Shown here: positions 44,660 to 57,412 of the stretch, one piece after another
Numbering within the stretch: position 1 is the stretch's first letter
Layout of the letters: each line of letters starts with the position of its first letter
NCBI GenBank assembly: GCA_019279435.1
Contig: JAAALK010000283.1
Span: 63,656,642 to 63,720,641, forward strand
DNA: 64,000 bases
Reading direction: 5' to 3'
Origin: Zizania palustris
Taxonomy: Eukaryota > Streptophyta > Magnoliopsida > Poales > Poaceae
Notes under the pieces: generated by a model
Seen by the model: the letters and a program-made list of their open reading frames with translations, nothing else
The model's database searches: none
What the model was told of the DNA's origin: nothing
Translations under genes and position numbers: made by a program

Positions 44660-47600
44660 AGACAGAGGCTTGGAGAGCACGTGGATCATGGACTCCAGTT
44701 GTTCGCGCCACATGACCAGAGATGCATCATGGTTCTCCAGCCTCACCTCAACCAGGAAAAGGGAGTACATCACCTTTGGGAACAACCGAAGGAGTAGAGT
44801 GAAGGGTAAGGGTGTGGTAAGAATCAATGCGAACTTCACTATCAAAAACGTTGCTTTGGTTGAAAATTTGGGATACAATTTGCTTTCTGTATCTTAATTG
44901 CTTGATAAGGGCTTCGAAGTGCGTTTTCAACGCAATATTTCGCAAGTGCTCAGTTCGGATGGCACTTTGGTTTGCAAGATCCTTAGAGTAGGAAGAGTTT
45001 TTGGAGTTGATTTTTCTGAGTCTTCTAGTTCTTCTCACTGTTTAGTTGCATAATCTTGTTCTGAGCTCTGGAAGTGGCATAGGAGACTAGGGCATATGAG
45101 CTTTGAGTTGCTAGCTCATTTGAGTGCCCTAGGACTGATCCAACGATTACCCAATCTTAAATTTGAGAAGAATTTAGTTTGTGATCCTTGTCGACATGGA
45201 AAAATGATTGCTGCTTCGCATTCACCTATCTCTATGGTGATGATAGAACAACCCGGAGAACTTATCCATATGACTGAACTTCTTGGTGCATTGAAATTCA
45301 TTCAAAGTGATAATGGCACCGAGTTCAAAAATAGTCTCTTTGTTGACTTTTGCATGGAGCATGACATAGAACATCAATTCTCTGCTCCGTGGGTTCCTCA
45401 ATAAAATAGTGTTGTTGACAGAAAGAACCGCACCTTGGTTGAGATGGCTAGGACTATGCTCGATGAGCACTGGACTCCTAGAAAGTTTTGGGCTAAGGCC
45501 ATGACCACCGCTTGTTACATCTCAAACCGAATTTTCTTGCACTCAATTTTGAACTTGACTTCTTATGAGCTGTGTTTTGGGAGACAACTCAAAGTTACTC
45601 ATCTTCGAGTATTTGGCTATCGATGTTTTGTCCTAAAATGTGGAAATCTAGATAAATTTGAGTCGCATTCCTCTGACGAGATCTTTTTAGGTTACACTAC
45701 CCATGGTCATTCTTATCGTGTTTACAATTTGGAAACTAACAATGTCATCGAGTCATGTGATGTGACTTTTGATGAATCAACCCACTGTGTTAGCTCTTAT
45801 TTTGAACAGACAAGTGAACACGATATGGAACAAACTATCTTTGAAGACGAAGATCCTGAAGACTTCAAGGATGATCCCCTACTACCCTTGACATTGACCC
45901 CCGAAGCCGACCCCGCTTTGACCACTTCGGTAAGAGGCCCCAAAGCATCTACTTAAGCATCGTTCATCTTCGACTGCTCACCGGCACAAGTTGATGGAGA
46001 GACTGCATCCCATCACGAGGCTCCACACCACATCCAAAGGATGCATCCTCCGGAGCAGATCATTGGTGAGCTAGATCAAAGGGTAACATGTTCTCATGAT
46101 CATTTCATTGATTTTGCTTTTGTTGCTTCTTTCGAGCCCTTAGATGTGAGTCATGCTTTATTTAATTCTAGTTGGATCAATGCCATGCATGAAGAACTTG
46201 AAAATTTTGAGAGAAACCAAGTCTGGACGCATGTAGATCCCCCTCCTAATGTTCATTTTATTGAAACAAAATGGATTTTCAAAAACAAGCAAGGGGAGGA
46301 TGGGTCTATGGTTAGAAACAAAGCTAGACTTGTAGCTCAGGGTTTTTCACAAATTGAAGGGATTGATTTTGCAGAAACCTTTGCACCTTTTGCTCGTCTA
46401 GAGGCCATTAGGATTATGCTTGTGTTGACACGAAAACGTGCCCCCACATTTGGGTCAGTTCGACGATCCAAAAGTGTGCGAATAATTAGGAACAAGCCTA
46501 AGCGTAACACAACACTGACGTCGCGTTCCGACTACCCTTAACAGTGGCAAGGAGGGTGGAATCGCCAGGTAATCAGATTACACAGAGGTAATTCAATTAG
46601 CCAAAAGAAATATATAAATAAAATAAACCAACCAGCTGAACATGGCCTAAGTGATTCGAAGTGTATCGTGCGAAGGATTCACCGAAGGGGGCCTTCGACG
46701 TCTGGTGCGAAGGGATTCGCCGAAGATAGCCTTCGGCGTTCGGATCAATCTGGCTGAAGGCAGTCTCCGAACAGATCTCTGATGCGAAATCACCTCCAAA
46801 AAGCAGGGTTTGGTGTGAAGTCTCTAACACGACAAAAATACTCCAACGCCACTCACTAGCGCGACTTCGTTTGGTGCAAAGTATAGGCGTGACGAAGCCT
46901 GATGCGACGAAGCCTATTGCGGACTTGGTCAGACCGACAACAGCGTGATGGGTCCGACACAGGTAGTCGAAGTAGGGGTTCCGCCGAAGGGTGTTTTGGC
47001 AGCCTTCGAAACCAGTTTCCTGGCTTCGGGCACCTCCGGTGAAGGGGCTCCGAGCATAGAAACCTGCAACAGAATTGATATCAAGTGCCAATTCGGCCTA
47101 GAGACTGAATTTACTAAGTGTTGTAGTAGATAAACGAAGGTAGCAATCTGTTACGTAGATTAACGGATATTTCACAAGCGAAGTAACAAGGTGATATCAA
47201 TTTGTTACGTAGATTAATGGGTACTTCACAAGCGAAGTATCAAGGATTACCATGGTTTCGACGTGGCCGGCGAAGGGCTTCTAGGCAAACCCACGAAGGT
47301 TGTGTAGAAAGTAAAGGAAAAATAAAAAGTACAGTTCAAACTAGGGTTTGAAGTTGATTTGTGTCGGAGGGGTCTAATGAAACGGCCTCACCCCTATATT
47401 TATAGGGGCTAGTCTTCTTATATCTAAAGATAATCTGGTAGGATTTGGCCTAATCAAGTTTAGGGATAAAAACAACCAGAATTAGTATCAAACTTTATCT
47501 CCGAAGCTGGCCCGAAGTGGGCCTTCGGTAGGCGTGTCGAAGCCTGATCCTCGGGGCGAAGCTTCGGCGAGGCAGGCCTCCGGAGGGCCTTTGGGCCGAA

Positions 47601-49008
47601 GGTAGCAGGCCGTTAAAAGGCCTCTGAAGCCCAATGTTTGATGGTCCTTCGGCCCTGTAAGGCTTCGGCCTGATCTAGGACTTGTGTATTTTCGGCCCAT
47701 ATTACCAAAATTGATATTTTGACAATCTTGACCATTAATGTCATTTTTTGCTATCAACAGCTTGCATTTTCTACATCTCGTGGTTTCAAAGTTTATAAAA
47801 TGGATGTCAAAAGTGCTTTTCTAAATGGCTTCATAGATGAAGATGTTTTTTTAAAACAACCCCTGGTTTTGAAAACCCAAAATACCCGATAGAGTTCTTA
47901 AACTTCATAAGGCTCTTTATGGACTCAAGCAGCCCCCTCAGGCTTGGTATGATAGACTTAAGTCTTTTCTGCTTCAGCGAGGATATTTGATGGGATCTGT
48001 TGATAAAACCATTTTCACTCTCAATCATGGCAAAGATTTCCTCCTAGTTCAGATTTATGTTGACGATATCATCTTTGGTGGCTCTTCTAATGATTTGGTT
48101 GTCGAGTTTGCAGATACTATGAGCAGGGAGTTCGAGATGTACATGATGGGTGAACTCACGTTTTTACTTGGTTTGCAAATCAAGCAAAACAAACAAGGTA
48201 CCTTCATCCATTAGACGAAGTACACCAAGGATCTGCTCATGAAGTTTGACATGGTTGATGTGAAGCCCTTGCCACTCCAATGGCTACTTCGGTAGCATTG
48301 GATCCTGACGAGGATGGAGAAGTCGTAGGTCAGAAGGAGTTCTGAAGCATAATCGATTCCCTCCTATACTTGACTGCTACGAGGCCGGACATACACTTCG
48401 TTGTGTGTCTGTGCGCTCGTTTTTAGGATTCGCCAAGGGCTTTGCACCACCAAGCAGTAAATCACATACTCAAGTATCTCAAACATACCCTCAAATTTGG
48501 CATTTGGTATTCTGCATCTTCTTCTTTGTGCCTTCGTGGTTATTCGGATGCGGATTTTGCTGGGTGTAGAATTGATAGGAAAAGTACCTCCGATACTTGT
48601 TATTTTATGAGTACTTCGCTCGTTTGCTGGTCTTCCCGCAAATAGTCTAGTGTTGCGCAATCTACAACTGAGGCTGAATATGTTGCCGCAACTAGTTGTT
48701 GCTCATAGATTTTGTGGATGGTATTCACTTTGCGGGATTTTGGGTTAGATTATAAAAGTATTCCAATTTTTTGTGATAATACTAGTGCTATTTGTATTGC
48801 AAACAACCCGGTTCAGCATTCCAGAACCAAACACATTGACATGAGATATCATTTTCTCAGAGATCATAATGAGAAGGATGATATTGAACTTCAATATGTT
48901 GATACCCAGACCCAGTTTGCCGATATTTTTACCAAACCCCTCTATGCGTCTCGATTTGCTTATTTGCGTGGGGAATTTGGTATTTGTCACCCTTATGGCA
49001 TTTTGTGA
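44660..49008 (+). pseudogene. Sirevirus pol relic (protease, integrase, RT, RNase H)
   Basis: The protease region is WIMDSSCSRHMT (44682 onward), where the usual DSG/DTG is altered. The integrase pre-domain is WHRRLGHMS (about 45072), and QSDNGTEFKN is at about 45304. The first catalytic Asp region is missing, so the integrase core is deleted internally. RT starts near 46170 and is cut at 46422 by a solo LTR. It resumes at 47765 with VYKMDVKSAFLNG and has the active site IYVDDIIFG at about 48054. RNase H includes YSDADFAGC and TEAEY and ends at 49006-49008. Multiple stops and frame changes occur. Confidence 0.85.
46423..47759 (-). repeat. Solo LTR (about 1.34 kb) inserted in the Sirevirus RT
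   Basis: The ends TGTTGA and TCAACA are inverted. The 5-bp target duplication GCTTG is at 46418-46422 and 47760-47764, so the host RT reading continues across it. A TATA-like CTATAAATA sits on the minus strand near 47391-47405, giving the orientation. It has no internal coding region; Gypsy origin is likely but not proven. Confidence 0.82.
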
Positions 49009-50079
49009 GGGGGGCATGCATTAATGGATTTGCATAAGCCTCTCTTTTATGAGAACTTGCATTTACATATATTTTCTTTTATATGCCTTTGTATAATTGA
49101 CATGATCATGATTAGCTCAACTTTATTAATATGTCTATTTTCATTAAGAGCATGCTTTTAATTTACAAAAATTCAAAACTGATCACTGCTTAGTTTTGTA
49201 TCTGGCATGTTTGAAGCAAAACCGTTTTAGCTATCCTTTATCTGCCTAGTAGCCAGAATCCGTTCTTATGGATGCAAAATGCAACTTGAAAACCAGATGC
49301 TCTTCATGAACATCCTTCACTTAAATTCAACAAAATAAAAAATGATATCCATGGTTTATATGCTGAACATGAAAAGATCCAGGCAGGTTTGTTTGTCACA
49401 CTATTTTATTTTAGATAGCTTACCATAGCACTTTGTTATGAATTAGGATATTTTAGTGTTTGCCAAAATCATTGTCTTAAGATTTTAACGGTTCTTCTTG
49501 ACCTAGGCTTAGCTTGGTTGGAAAGTATAAGGTGGACAAGCAAATAACCCCTAGCAATATAAAAAGAGTTGCAACATTTGAATTTATTGCATAACAAGTT
49601 TGCTAAAATGCTTCATGAAATTGGATATGCTTTCCTCGGTAGAAATTGATTAGCCATTGCAGTTATTGACTTCACTTGTCTAGATAACTAGCCTAAGTGG
49701 TGATGTTTTTCTTTTTCAAAAATCTGAAAATTACATGCTTCAACATTGAAATTGGATTATGTTAAAACTTACCTGAACACGTGATACTTGACTTAATGGT
49801 TGGCATATTTTGCACTATATGTCTTTGCAGTCACCATATTATAGAGGCTATGCATTTTTTTAATTGCTCCTTGATTCTTGCATTGCCAAAGGGGGGAGTG
49901 TTTTATATCAGGGCGAAGTTTTGCCAAAGGGGCTCTTTATTTGAAAGGGGGAGAAACTCTTTTTTCAAGTGACATGACTTGACTCCTGTCTGACTCTTTT
50001 TATGGTCACTTGTGTGCTAAAAATTTCAAATTTTCTTGATATTGAATTTGGTTGTCAATGCACTCATCAAAGGGGAGAT
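49009..50079 (+). other. Sirevirus region between RNase H and right LTR
   Basis: AT-rich, without an env-like ORF. Purine tracts containing AAAGGGG recur at about 49888, 49926 and 50069; the last abuts the LTR and is the probable plus-strand primer. Confidence 0.6.
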
Positions 50080-52088
50080 TGAGAAACCAAGTTGAGATGT
50101 GCCTTTGTTTCAAGTCTATGATGAGTGATTGACAAGTTTCCTTCTGGACGAAGGGGTCCCTCCGAAGGGGTTTGGAGGTGTTTCACCGAAGGGTTCAGTG
50201 CTTGTTGTCTGGACAAGTGTGCAACAGAGTATGTGTGTCAGAGGGGTCTGACAGAATACATTTCAGAGAATGTACCGAAGGGTTCGGTATTTTGGGCAGT
50301 ACAACGGAGTGAGTACCGAAAGGTGTTTACCCAGAGAGGTCTCCGAGGTATCGGATACACTTGTCTACTTGTCGTTGGTGTGCAGATGACTTCGGAGGTG
50401 ACTGGACAGTCAACACAGTAGGTGAACTGGGTCAAGTAGGGAGTTTGGTGCCAGGCAAGCGGGGATCTTGGTCACGGAGGCTGTGTGAAGTCGAGACTGG
50501 GCCTCAGATTGAGGTACACCAGTCGAAGGCAGGAAGTGCGGAGGGGGACTTCGGCTGAAGATACCCCGAGGAAAAGTCCTCGGAGGCGAGGCACTTCGAA
50601 GGGGTACTCTGAAGGAGTAACTTCGAAGGCTGACTGATGAAGTCCTCAAGAATGAGGCAAGGCTTTCAAGTGTGTTTTGGACGGAAACATTTGGAAGGAC
50701 ATCTGATGAAGGTCTTAGAAGTCAGAGTGCATCGAAGGCATGGTACGGATAAGGCTCTTCATGGAGTGTGCTCAGGGCTAAGACACTGCGAAAGGGTGCT
50801 TATGGAAATTCTTCATGCGGAGACGTTGAACGAAGGAGTGACTTAGAAATGTGGTGAACAAAACCCTTCATAAGAAGGTACTTCGAAGGTGGGGCTTCGA
50901 AGTCAGGATGACTTGACGTGCTTCGGCCATGCATGGCTTCGGTACACGGACGGGCGGAGTTCGAGCTTGGACGAGCTGTGAAGCCATGGTGGTCCACTCC
51001 GGAGGTGATGGTGTGAGGACTCAAGGGCTTTGACGGCTTCGGCTCAAAACCATCACTTGTATCAAAGACATGCTTTGGGGCAGCGAAGGCCTACGAGTTC
51101 AAAGCTTGCTACCAAAGCCACTACAACACTTCACGTGCGAAGGGGGGCTTCAAGATTCCAGTCTGAAAAGGTGACACAAAAGGAGCTTCAAGTAAAGTAG
51201 ACTACCATATGTACCCTCGTGACTGCAAGAGGCAGTAAAGTTGTAAACCCTAGGGGTATAGTACTCTATTCGCAGGTTAGAGTAGTGCCTATAAAAGGAG
51301 AGGTAGGATGAGGCTTAGGGCAACACTATATACTCCACTTTTAGAACCTTATGTATTCCTTATAGCTTTGGCCATCCGCCATGAAGTGTTCTCTAGATCT
51401 ATGAGTTTTGTGTTCCCTGTTCTTGCAATGAAATTTCTATTATGTTTTCCATTAATTTCATGAACTTGTATCTGTGTTATACGCACTAAGTTGAGTTTCT
51501 GCATTTCATTTTGTTCTGTGTAAACCAGAGTTCTTACTCTATGTTCTTCTTGACGAAGTGTTTTGTCTCACATGCGTGCGGTTTTTGTAAGTGATTTTGG
51601 TGTATGTTCGCTCTGTGTAAATCGGAGGTTAGTCCTCACTGATTACTAGCGAAGCACTTTGTGAAGTGTGCATTTGAAGCCTGTTTTTCTTCTCATCGCT
51701 GAAGTCCTCCTTGTGGTCAGTTTGCTTGCTCCTATTTAGAGCACTCCAAAGTGTGAAGCCTAGTACCTGTTACTAGTGTGGAGTATCTGTTCGGACCTCT
51801 CTGAGGGAAACACACTTGTGGGAAGTACAGTTGTGCGAAGATTGCTCGAAGGCACCTCGGTGTGCTGACCCTGCACAATCTTTGCATAGTTCAGTGTGTT
51901 TTAGGGTTTCTGAGTGCGAGCGAAGTCTTCTGAACTTCAAACTTTTACCCCGTGCGAAGCCTGTGTTCGGAGTGTGTTCAATATCTCCGAACCAGACACG
52001 TCGAAAGGTGTGTTCGAAGTTTGTTCAGCAGAAGAGAAATTTTAAAAGCTCTCATTCATCCCCCTCTGGTCGCTATTTCGGTCCAACA
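50080..52088 (+). repeat. Right LTR of the Sirevirus
   Basis: 2009 bp, uninterrupted, TATA box CTATAAAAGG at 51289-51298. It shows many substitutions against the left LTR, so insertion is comparatively old. Confidence 0.93.
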
Positions 52089-52093
52089 ACATT

Positions 52094-52982
52094 CTTTAAA
52101 AAAAGTATAAATATTTTTTTACAACGTTAGGTCGATCAAGTAGCGGTCTATAAGTGAATTATTATTCGTCCTTTTACAAGCTCGATATAGACTTTTCTAT
52201 AAAATAAATTCATGGTGTGCATGCATGTGCGTGGCCATACATATAAACAAATACAAGTTAGATGACGTAATTAATTCAAGAATAAAACTAAAATCATCGT
52301 AATAAAATTTGCTTATATATTTCCAACTTTATCCTAAAATACTTTATTTTTAATTTATTCATTATTTTTAGTTCACAAAACAAAAAGTTTTACTAATTCA
52401 ATACTCTATTAGAGAAGAAATAGAAAAATACAGTAACATTTATAATATTAAATAGATATACTATTAAAATATATTTAATTAATTATTTAATAAAATTAAT
52501 TTGATGTTATATCTGGAATATTTTGTATAAAACTATTTAAAAAATTTGACTTAAAAGTCAAATAAATATAATATGTAATAGAAGTAGTAGGTGAATAATG
52601 GATTGTCAATGAAACTAAGTTTATAATAATTATTTAAAATTATAAAATAAACATTACAAAAAAACTGAATAGATGAATTAATCCTCTTGGAGTCTAATTT
52701 TTGGCATTTTGGGGCCTAAACTAACGAGACTGTACCATGCAGGCCTGCTTCGTCATAATCGTCATAATATGTTTTATCTGTGAGTGCCACAAATAATCGT
52801 CATAATAAAATTTGCTTCAAGACTCTTCAGGTCGTCCTGAATGACGACAACAACTTGATATTGATTCAAACTTAAGTTTTTTAAAGATTCTTCTATTTCA
52901 AACTTGAGTTCGAAGGAAGAACTGGAAGAATTCTCCAAGAGATCAACCAGATGTTCAAAGGTTGTCGATGACGATGGCTCTT
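52094..52982. other. Intergenic gap between two LTR elements
   Basis: AT-rich. The stretch 52390-52600 resembles a decayed Stowaway-type MITE like the one in the GT31 intron. No gene is seen. Confidence 0.5.
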
Positions 52983-55900
52983 TGTAACACCCCAGAAATT
53001 AAAAAAGGATTAAAATAAAAGAAAGTATTATTTAAATCATTTTTGGATTTATTATTAAAGGAAAATTCACAAAAGAACCCAAATGAAACCAAACAGGGAG
53101 AAAAACTCAAAATCTGGACTTGAAAAATTTATGAGATGGAACTAGAGACCAAAATATAATTTTAGGAATTTTTACAAATTTTTTTATCAACAGTGATTCA
53201 ACCCTTAAACAAATAAATGAATTACTGGAATTATTTTAAATCAGAAAACAATTTTAATCCTTAATGGGCCTCAACCTCGAATTCACCCGGAGCCCGGCCC
53301 AATCCAGCAATGAGCCACTGACGAGTGGGACCCGCCTGTCGGCGCGTTCCCCCGCCTCTCCCTCCCGCCCTGCGCCCGTCTCGGCCCCACATGGCAGCCA
53401 CCCGCACCCGTTTCTGTTTCTCTGACCAATGGGACCCGCCTGTCGGCCCTTCCTTTTCTGTTTCGCCCGCTGACAGGTGGGGGCCACCTGTCAGATCCTT
53501 CATCTCCGATGGAAGGGGATCGCTCCCCTTTCCTTCCCCGGCGATCTCTTTCGGTTTCCTCGCCGCCAGCCACCGGATCGCCCCAGATCGCCCCGGATCA
53601 CCTTCCTCGCACGCCACCGCCCCCTTTCCATCCATGGCGACGCATCTTCGCGCATAAGGAAGCGTACCCGAGGAGAATGGAACCCTCGTCGGAATTGGAA
53701 GGAGCCCTCTCGGTTTCCTCTGATAACCCTACCATATCCACCGCCGGCGACCCCTATAAAAGCCCCTCCCCTCGCCGCGTTCAGCCCACACCGCCAAAGC
53801 CCGAGCTCGAGTGAACCAGAGCGCTCCCTCGTCATTTTCGGGTTTCCCCTCTGCTCCACCTCCAGCGAGCAATCGCCGCCGCCTCGGACCCCCGCCGCCC
53901 TAGCCACCGCCACCGTCGGGTCCGTCGTCGACCGCCCCACCTCAGCATCCACTCCGTTGGCCGAGGACGCCGCCGGATCGCCGTCGCCGACGAGCACCCG
54001 AACGCCCTACTTCGTCTACCCTCGCCGCCGGCCGCCTGTCCGTCGCCCTCCGTCGCCGCCAGAGGTACCATCGTGATCGCCATCCTCTCCTCTTTCCATT
54101 TTCGCCAAGAGCTAGGCCCCTAGGCCCTCGCCGTCGCCGCCGTGGCCGCACCCGAGCCCACCGTCGCCGGAGACGAAGGGTAAACTACCCTCGTCACCGC
54201 GTGCCGTGCCTGGAATCCATCCAAGCCGCACGATCCCGAGCGAACGGTCCAGATTAGATCCGGTGGGGATCTAATCTGAGCCCTCAGATCCGGTCAAACC
54301 GGTATCTTTTAATCTGGGCCGTCAATCTCTATTTAAAAGTTTGACTTAATCCCGTGCGTCCACGTATACCCTTTCGCCACGTTTTAATCTGAGCCGTCCA
54401 ATTTCATTAAATCCACCCGCCTCGCATCTGGCCGCTGGATCCAGATCCAACGGTCCAGATCGCTCGAGTCCACGCGCACAGTCACGGGTTCACGGTGAAC
54501 CTGGTTCACCGTGGACCAGGGACTGTTTTCAGTTTAAATAAAAATTCAGAAAATAGTTTAAACTTTGAAAATTCATATCTTGCTCATTTTAACTCCAAAT
54601 TTCACCATTCAAATTTTGTTAAAACCAGAATATTATTCTCTACACATTAATGCCATAAAAACAGTGTGTTTCTGTTACCCAAAATATTATTAATAAATAA
54701 ATGAATAAAAATCCCTTAGGATTAAAATTAATTATACAAAAAATAAATTAGGAAAAAATCCTAAAAAGATAAACTCCACTGTTTTATGCAAAAACTCAGA
54801 ATAATAAAATATGACTTCACATAAAAACACCCACAACCATGTATGTTCCTTTATTTGGTGGATTTTATCTGTTTATTGAATGTATTATTTATTTTTCCGT
54901 ATCGAGAAGACTACGAGTTCGTCGAGGAGCAGGAGTTCTACCCCGAGGTTCCTCCATCCCCCTTTGCTGATCAAGGCAAGTCATCGACCACCTCTGTGGA
55001 AACAGTTGATCATATTTGAGCCCATGTTTTAATAAATTATCGCTATAACTCATAGGTTAATATTGCATTAGTCCAATAATCAAGCCTTACACTTATAATT
55101 ATTAGATCCCCGTCCTTGTGTGCAAACCTAAGCCATGCTTATTGAGCCTTAACTCCTTGTCCCTCTACAAATATATATTAGCTAGTGCCCAATGTACTGG
55201 CACAACTGCTATAGGTTAAAAAGAACGAGTCGTAGATAGCTGGATTCTGTATATGAATTTCCCTGTTATTCTCGTCTCTGGACTCTGTTGGAGTTGGCTA
55301 GGTTATAAGTATGGTGGGTTCCGGGTGCAAGCTCGGGCACTGGTTTGTCGCACCCGGGGCACTATAAGGACCGGTCTGCGGGATCTGTTGCAAAGCACTT
55401 CCGTACCAACCACAAGTCTAATGGGTAAGTCCTAACTGGAAGTATGGAATACTCCGGCTCGATGCACCATAGAGGAGGGGGCAAGGGGCTAGCCTGCGGG
55501 CGACTTGTACCGACGAGGCTCAAGGGGGGGTATGGTGGGGCTCCGATGCGTCGGGACACCATATGAAACCCATAAGAGGGTGCTATTGGGTCGGGGAGGA
55601 CTATATGGAAGGTTTTGGCACGAGTTCCCGTGTGATGGGTCATCTCGTTACACTTCGGTGTAGGTGATGAGTGCGTGCCTTGTGGGTACAGTGGTACATC
55701 TCTGATCAGAGTAATTCAATCTTTTCGAAAAGCCGAGCCCACGGTCAAGGGTGGGTTGTGTGACTACTCGCAGTTAGTTTACAATTGTTTGAATGGTCGA
55801 GTTATTCATGGCACGTAAGGACTGTTGAGCGAGGTGGGGCTGACTGTACCCCTCGAGTTAGAAGATGATGATGCACACACACATGTTTACTTTTCCGTAC

Positions 55901-56295
55901 TAATAAATTACTCACATTTAAAGCTTTACAATTATACTGCTTCCGCAAAACTAGCCACTATCTCCCTTGTTATCACCTTGCATTATATTTGCATTCGGTG
56001 GCTTGCTGAGTACATCTGTACTCACCCCGTTGACTTACACCATCAGAGCCAGTCTACTACGAGGAGGATGAAGGTCTAGAGTAGCGACCCAGTCAAGGCG
56101 AGACTGGAAGGAGGCGTTCATCTAGGACCCTTATTTTATTAGTTTCTCTTCACCTTTATTCACTTTTGTATTAATGCGGTCTACGAACCGTGAATGATTG
56201 TCCGTATTGTACGTGGTCGCATGATGAACGTCTTGTTTTATTGATTTTCTATGGAATTTCAATAAAGTCCTGATTTATTAAATCGGGGCGCGACA
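52983..56295 (+). repeat. Left LTR of the Tekay-type element, 3313 bp
   Basis: It runs from TGTAACACCCC to GGGGCGCGACA. The TATA box CTATAAAAG is at about 53754-53762. GC-rich ORFs downstream of it are LTR/leader sequence, not genes. Confidence 0.93.
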
Positions 56296-56429
56296 AGATG
56301 GTATCAGAGCCGACTTGACTGTAGGAAGCCAAACAGACCTGACCCTAGGGCCTATATTTACTATATTTTCTTACAAACACTACTTATCCTCTCATCTTCC
56401 GAGATTTTTACAAAATTTTCTCTCTTTTG

Positions 56430-57237
56430 TAGATGCAGGTTCATACCATGAGCGGGAACTCTTCGTGACGAGGCCGGATTCATTCGCGAGCTGCGCATGC
56501 TCGTCAGCTTCCTTGGATTTGAGCCATGGCCGATGTACCATGAGTCTTCCCCGACGAGAAGAAATCTTCTGCAAGGTCACCGTCGTCGTCCAGCCCTCCC
56601 TCAGACCGCTCACACCTACCGCGGAGGAGGACCTACCTTCCTGGTTGGCAGCCAGCGCACCGCTCTCCAGGCACTCACGGAGCTCCGGATGATCTACGAA
56701 CAGCGAGGCTCTACGACACGGACTTTCGCTTCGTGCCTCTTCGCACCCAGGGAGTCCACACAGTGTCTTCGTCAGCACACTCTCCCAGCGCCATTCTGCG
56801 ATAGGTCATACCATGCGCTTGTTGGAGGCCATGGATGATCTTCATTACGAGGCGCTGCAGGACGCCAATGGACAACGCGACACCATCAGCTTCTACCGAC
56901 ATCTTCCGAGATCTGAACCGCGAGAACGGAGAGCTTCGTCGCCGCATCCAGCAGGCACATCGTTTGGCTCCTTGAGGTGGAGGAGTTGAGGCGTCAGAAC
57001 GAGCTCCTACGCCAGGACGCCATGGTCCACACCCAGCTCCGTCAGCAGCTCAGAGAGTTGAAGAAGGACATAAAGGAGATCGCGCCTCTTCCGCCTCGCA
57101 GGAAGAAACCCCTTCGGATCCCCACTGTGAGACCCAAGAGGATCTCCCGCAGTGCACCACCCGCCGGACCATCCAGCTCCTCGACCCCGACCGTCTCCCA
57201 CGAGCCTGAGATCGAGCCGTCCCCCGAGCTGCCATAG
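56430..57237 (+). pseudogene. Extra ORF between primer site and gag of the Tekay-type element, frameshifted
   Basis: Fragments in successive frames encode a helical, Arg/Glu/Gln-rich protein. The clearest piece is 56977-57237 (86 codons), with the probable coiled coil ELRRQNELLRQDA and a Pro/Ser-rich tail ending at a stop. Upstream pieces read LLEAMDDLHYEALQDAN and LNRENGELRRRIQ. Additional pre-gag ORFs are known in some grass Gypsy elements; their function is unknown. I cannot assign one. Confidence 0.55.
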
Positions 57238-57412
57238 ACGTAGATATACGGTTGATTGTTATTTTCGTTTTTGCTTGCTTGTATTAGCATTCATGTCAAA
57301 ACATAAGGCATGAATGAAGAATTAAATAAATGTAACCGCAAGAACGGTATATTTTGAAATAAAATATGAAGAAGTTCACTAAAATAAATGTGTCTACCTT
57401 GAAAACTCCAGG

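Larger units (their letters stand above)
37086..52093 (+). mobile_element. Sirevirus-type Copia LTR retrotransposon, degenerate, with nested insertions
   Basis: The element is 37091-52088 with target duplication ACATT at 37086-37090 and 52089-52093. The LTRs are about 2.0 kb. A Met-tRNA-type primer site TTGGTATCAAAGC follows the left LTR at about 42135, and a polypurine tract AAAGGGGAGA precedes the right LTR. The order gag, protease, integrase, RT, RNase H, then about 1 kb of non-coding DNA, together with the long LTRs, fits grass Sireviruses such as the Opie/Ji group. Minus its two insertions the element is about 10.6 kb. Many stops and frameshifts show it is dead. Confidence 0.93.

Noticed and set aside
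53477..54076. GC-rich ORFs after the TATA box in the Tekay LTR (repeated at 62431-63231)
   Set aside because: Present in both LTRs as untranslated LTR sequence; Pro/Arg-rich with no domain.
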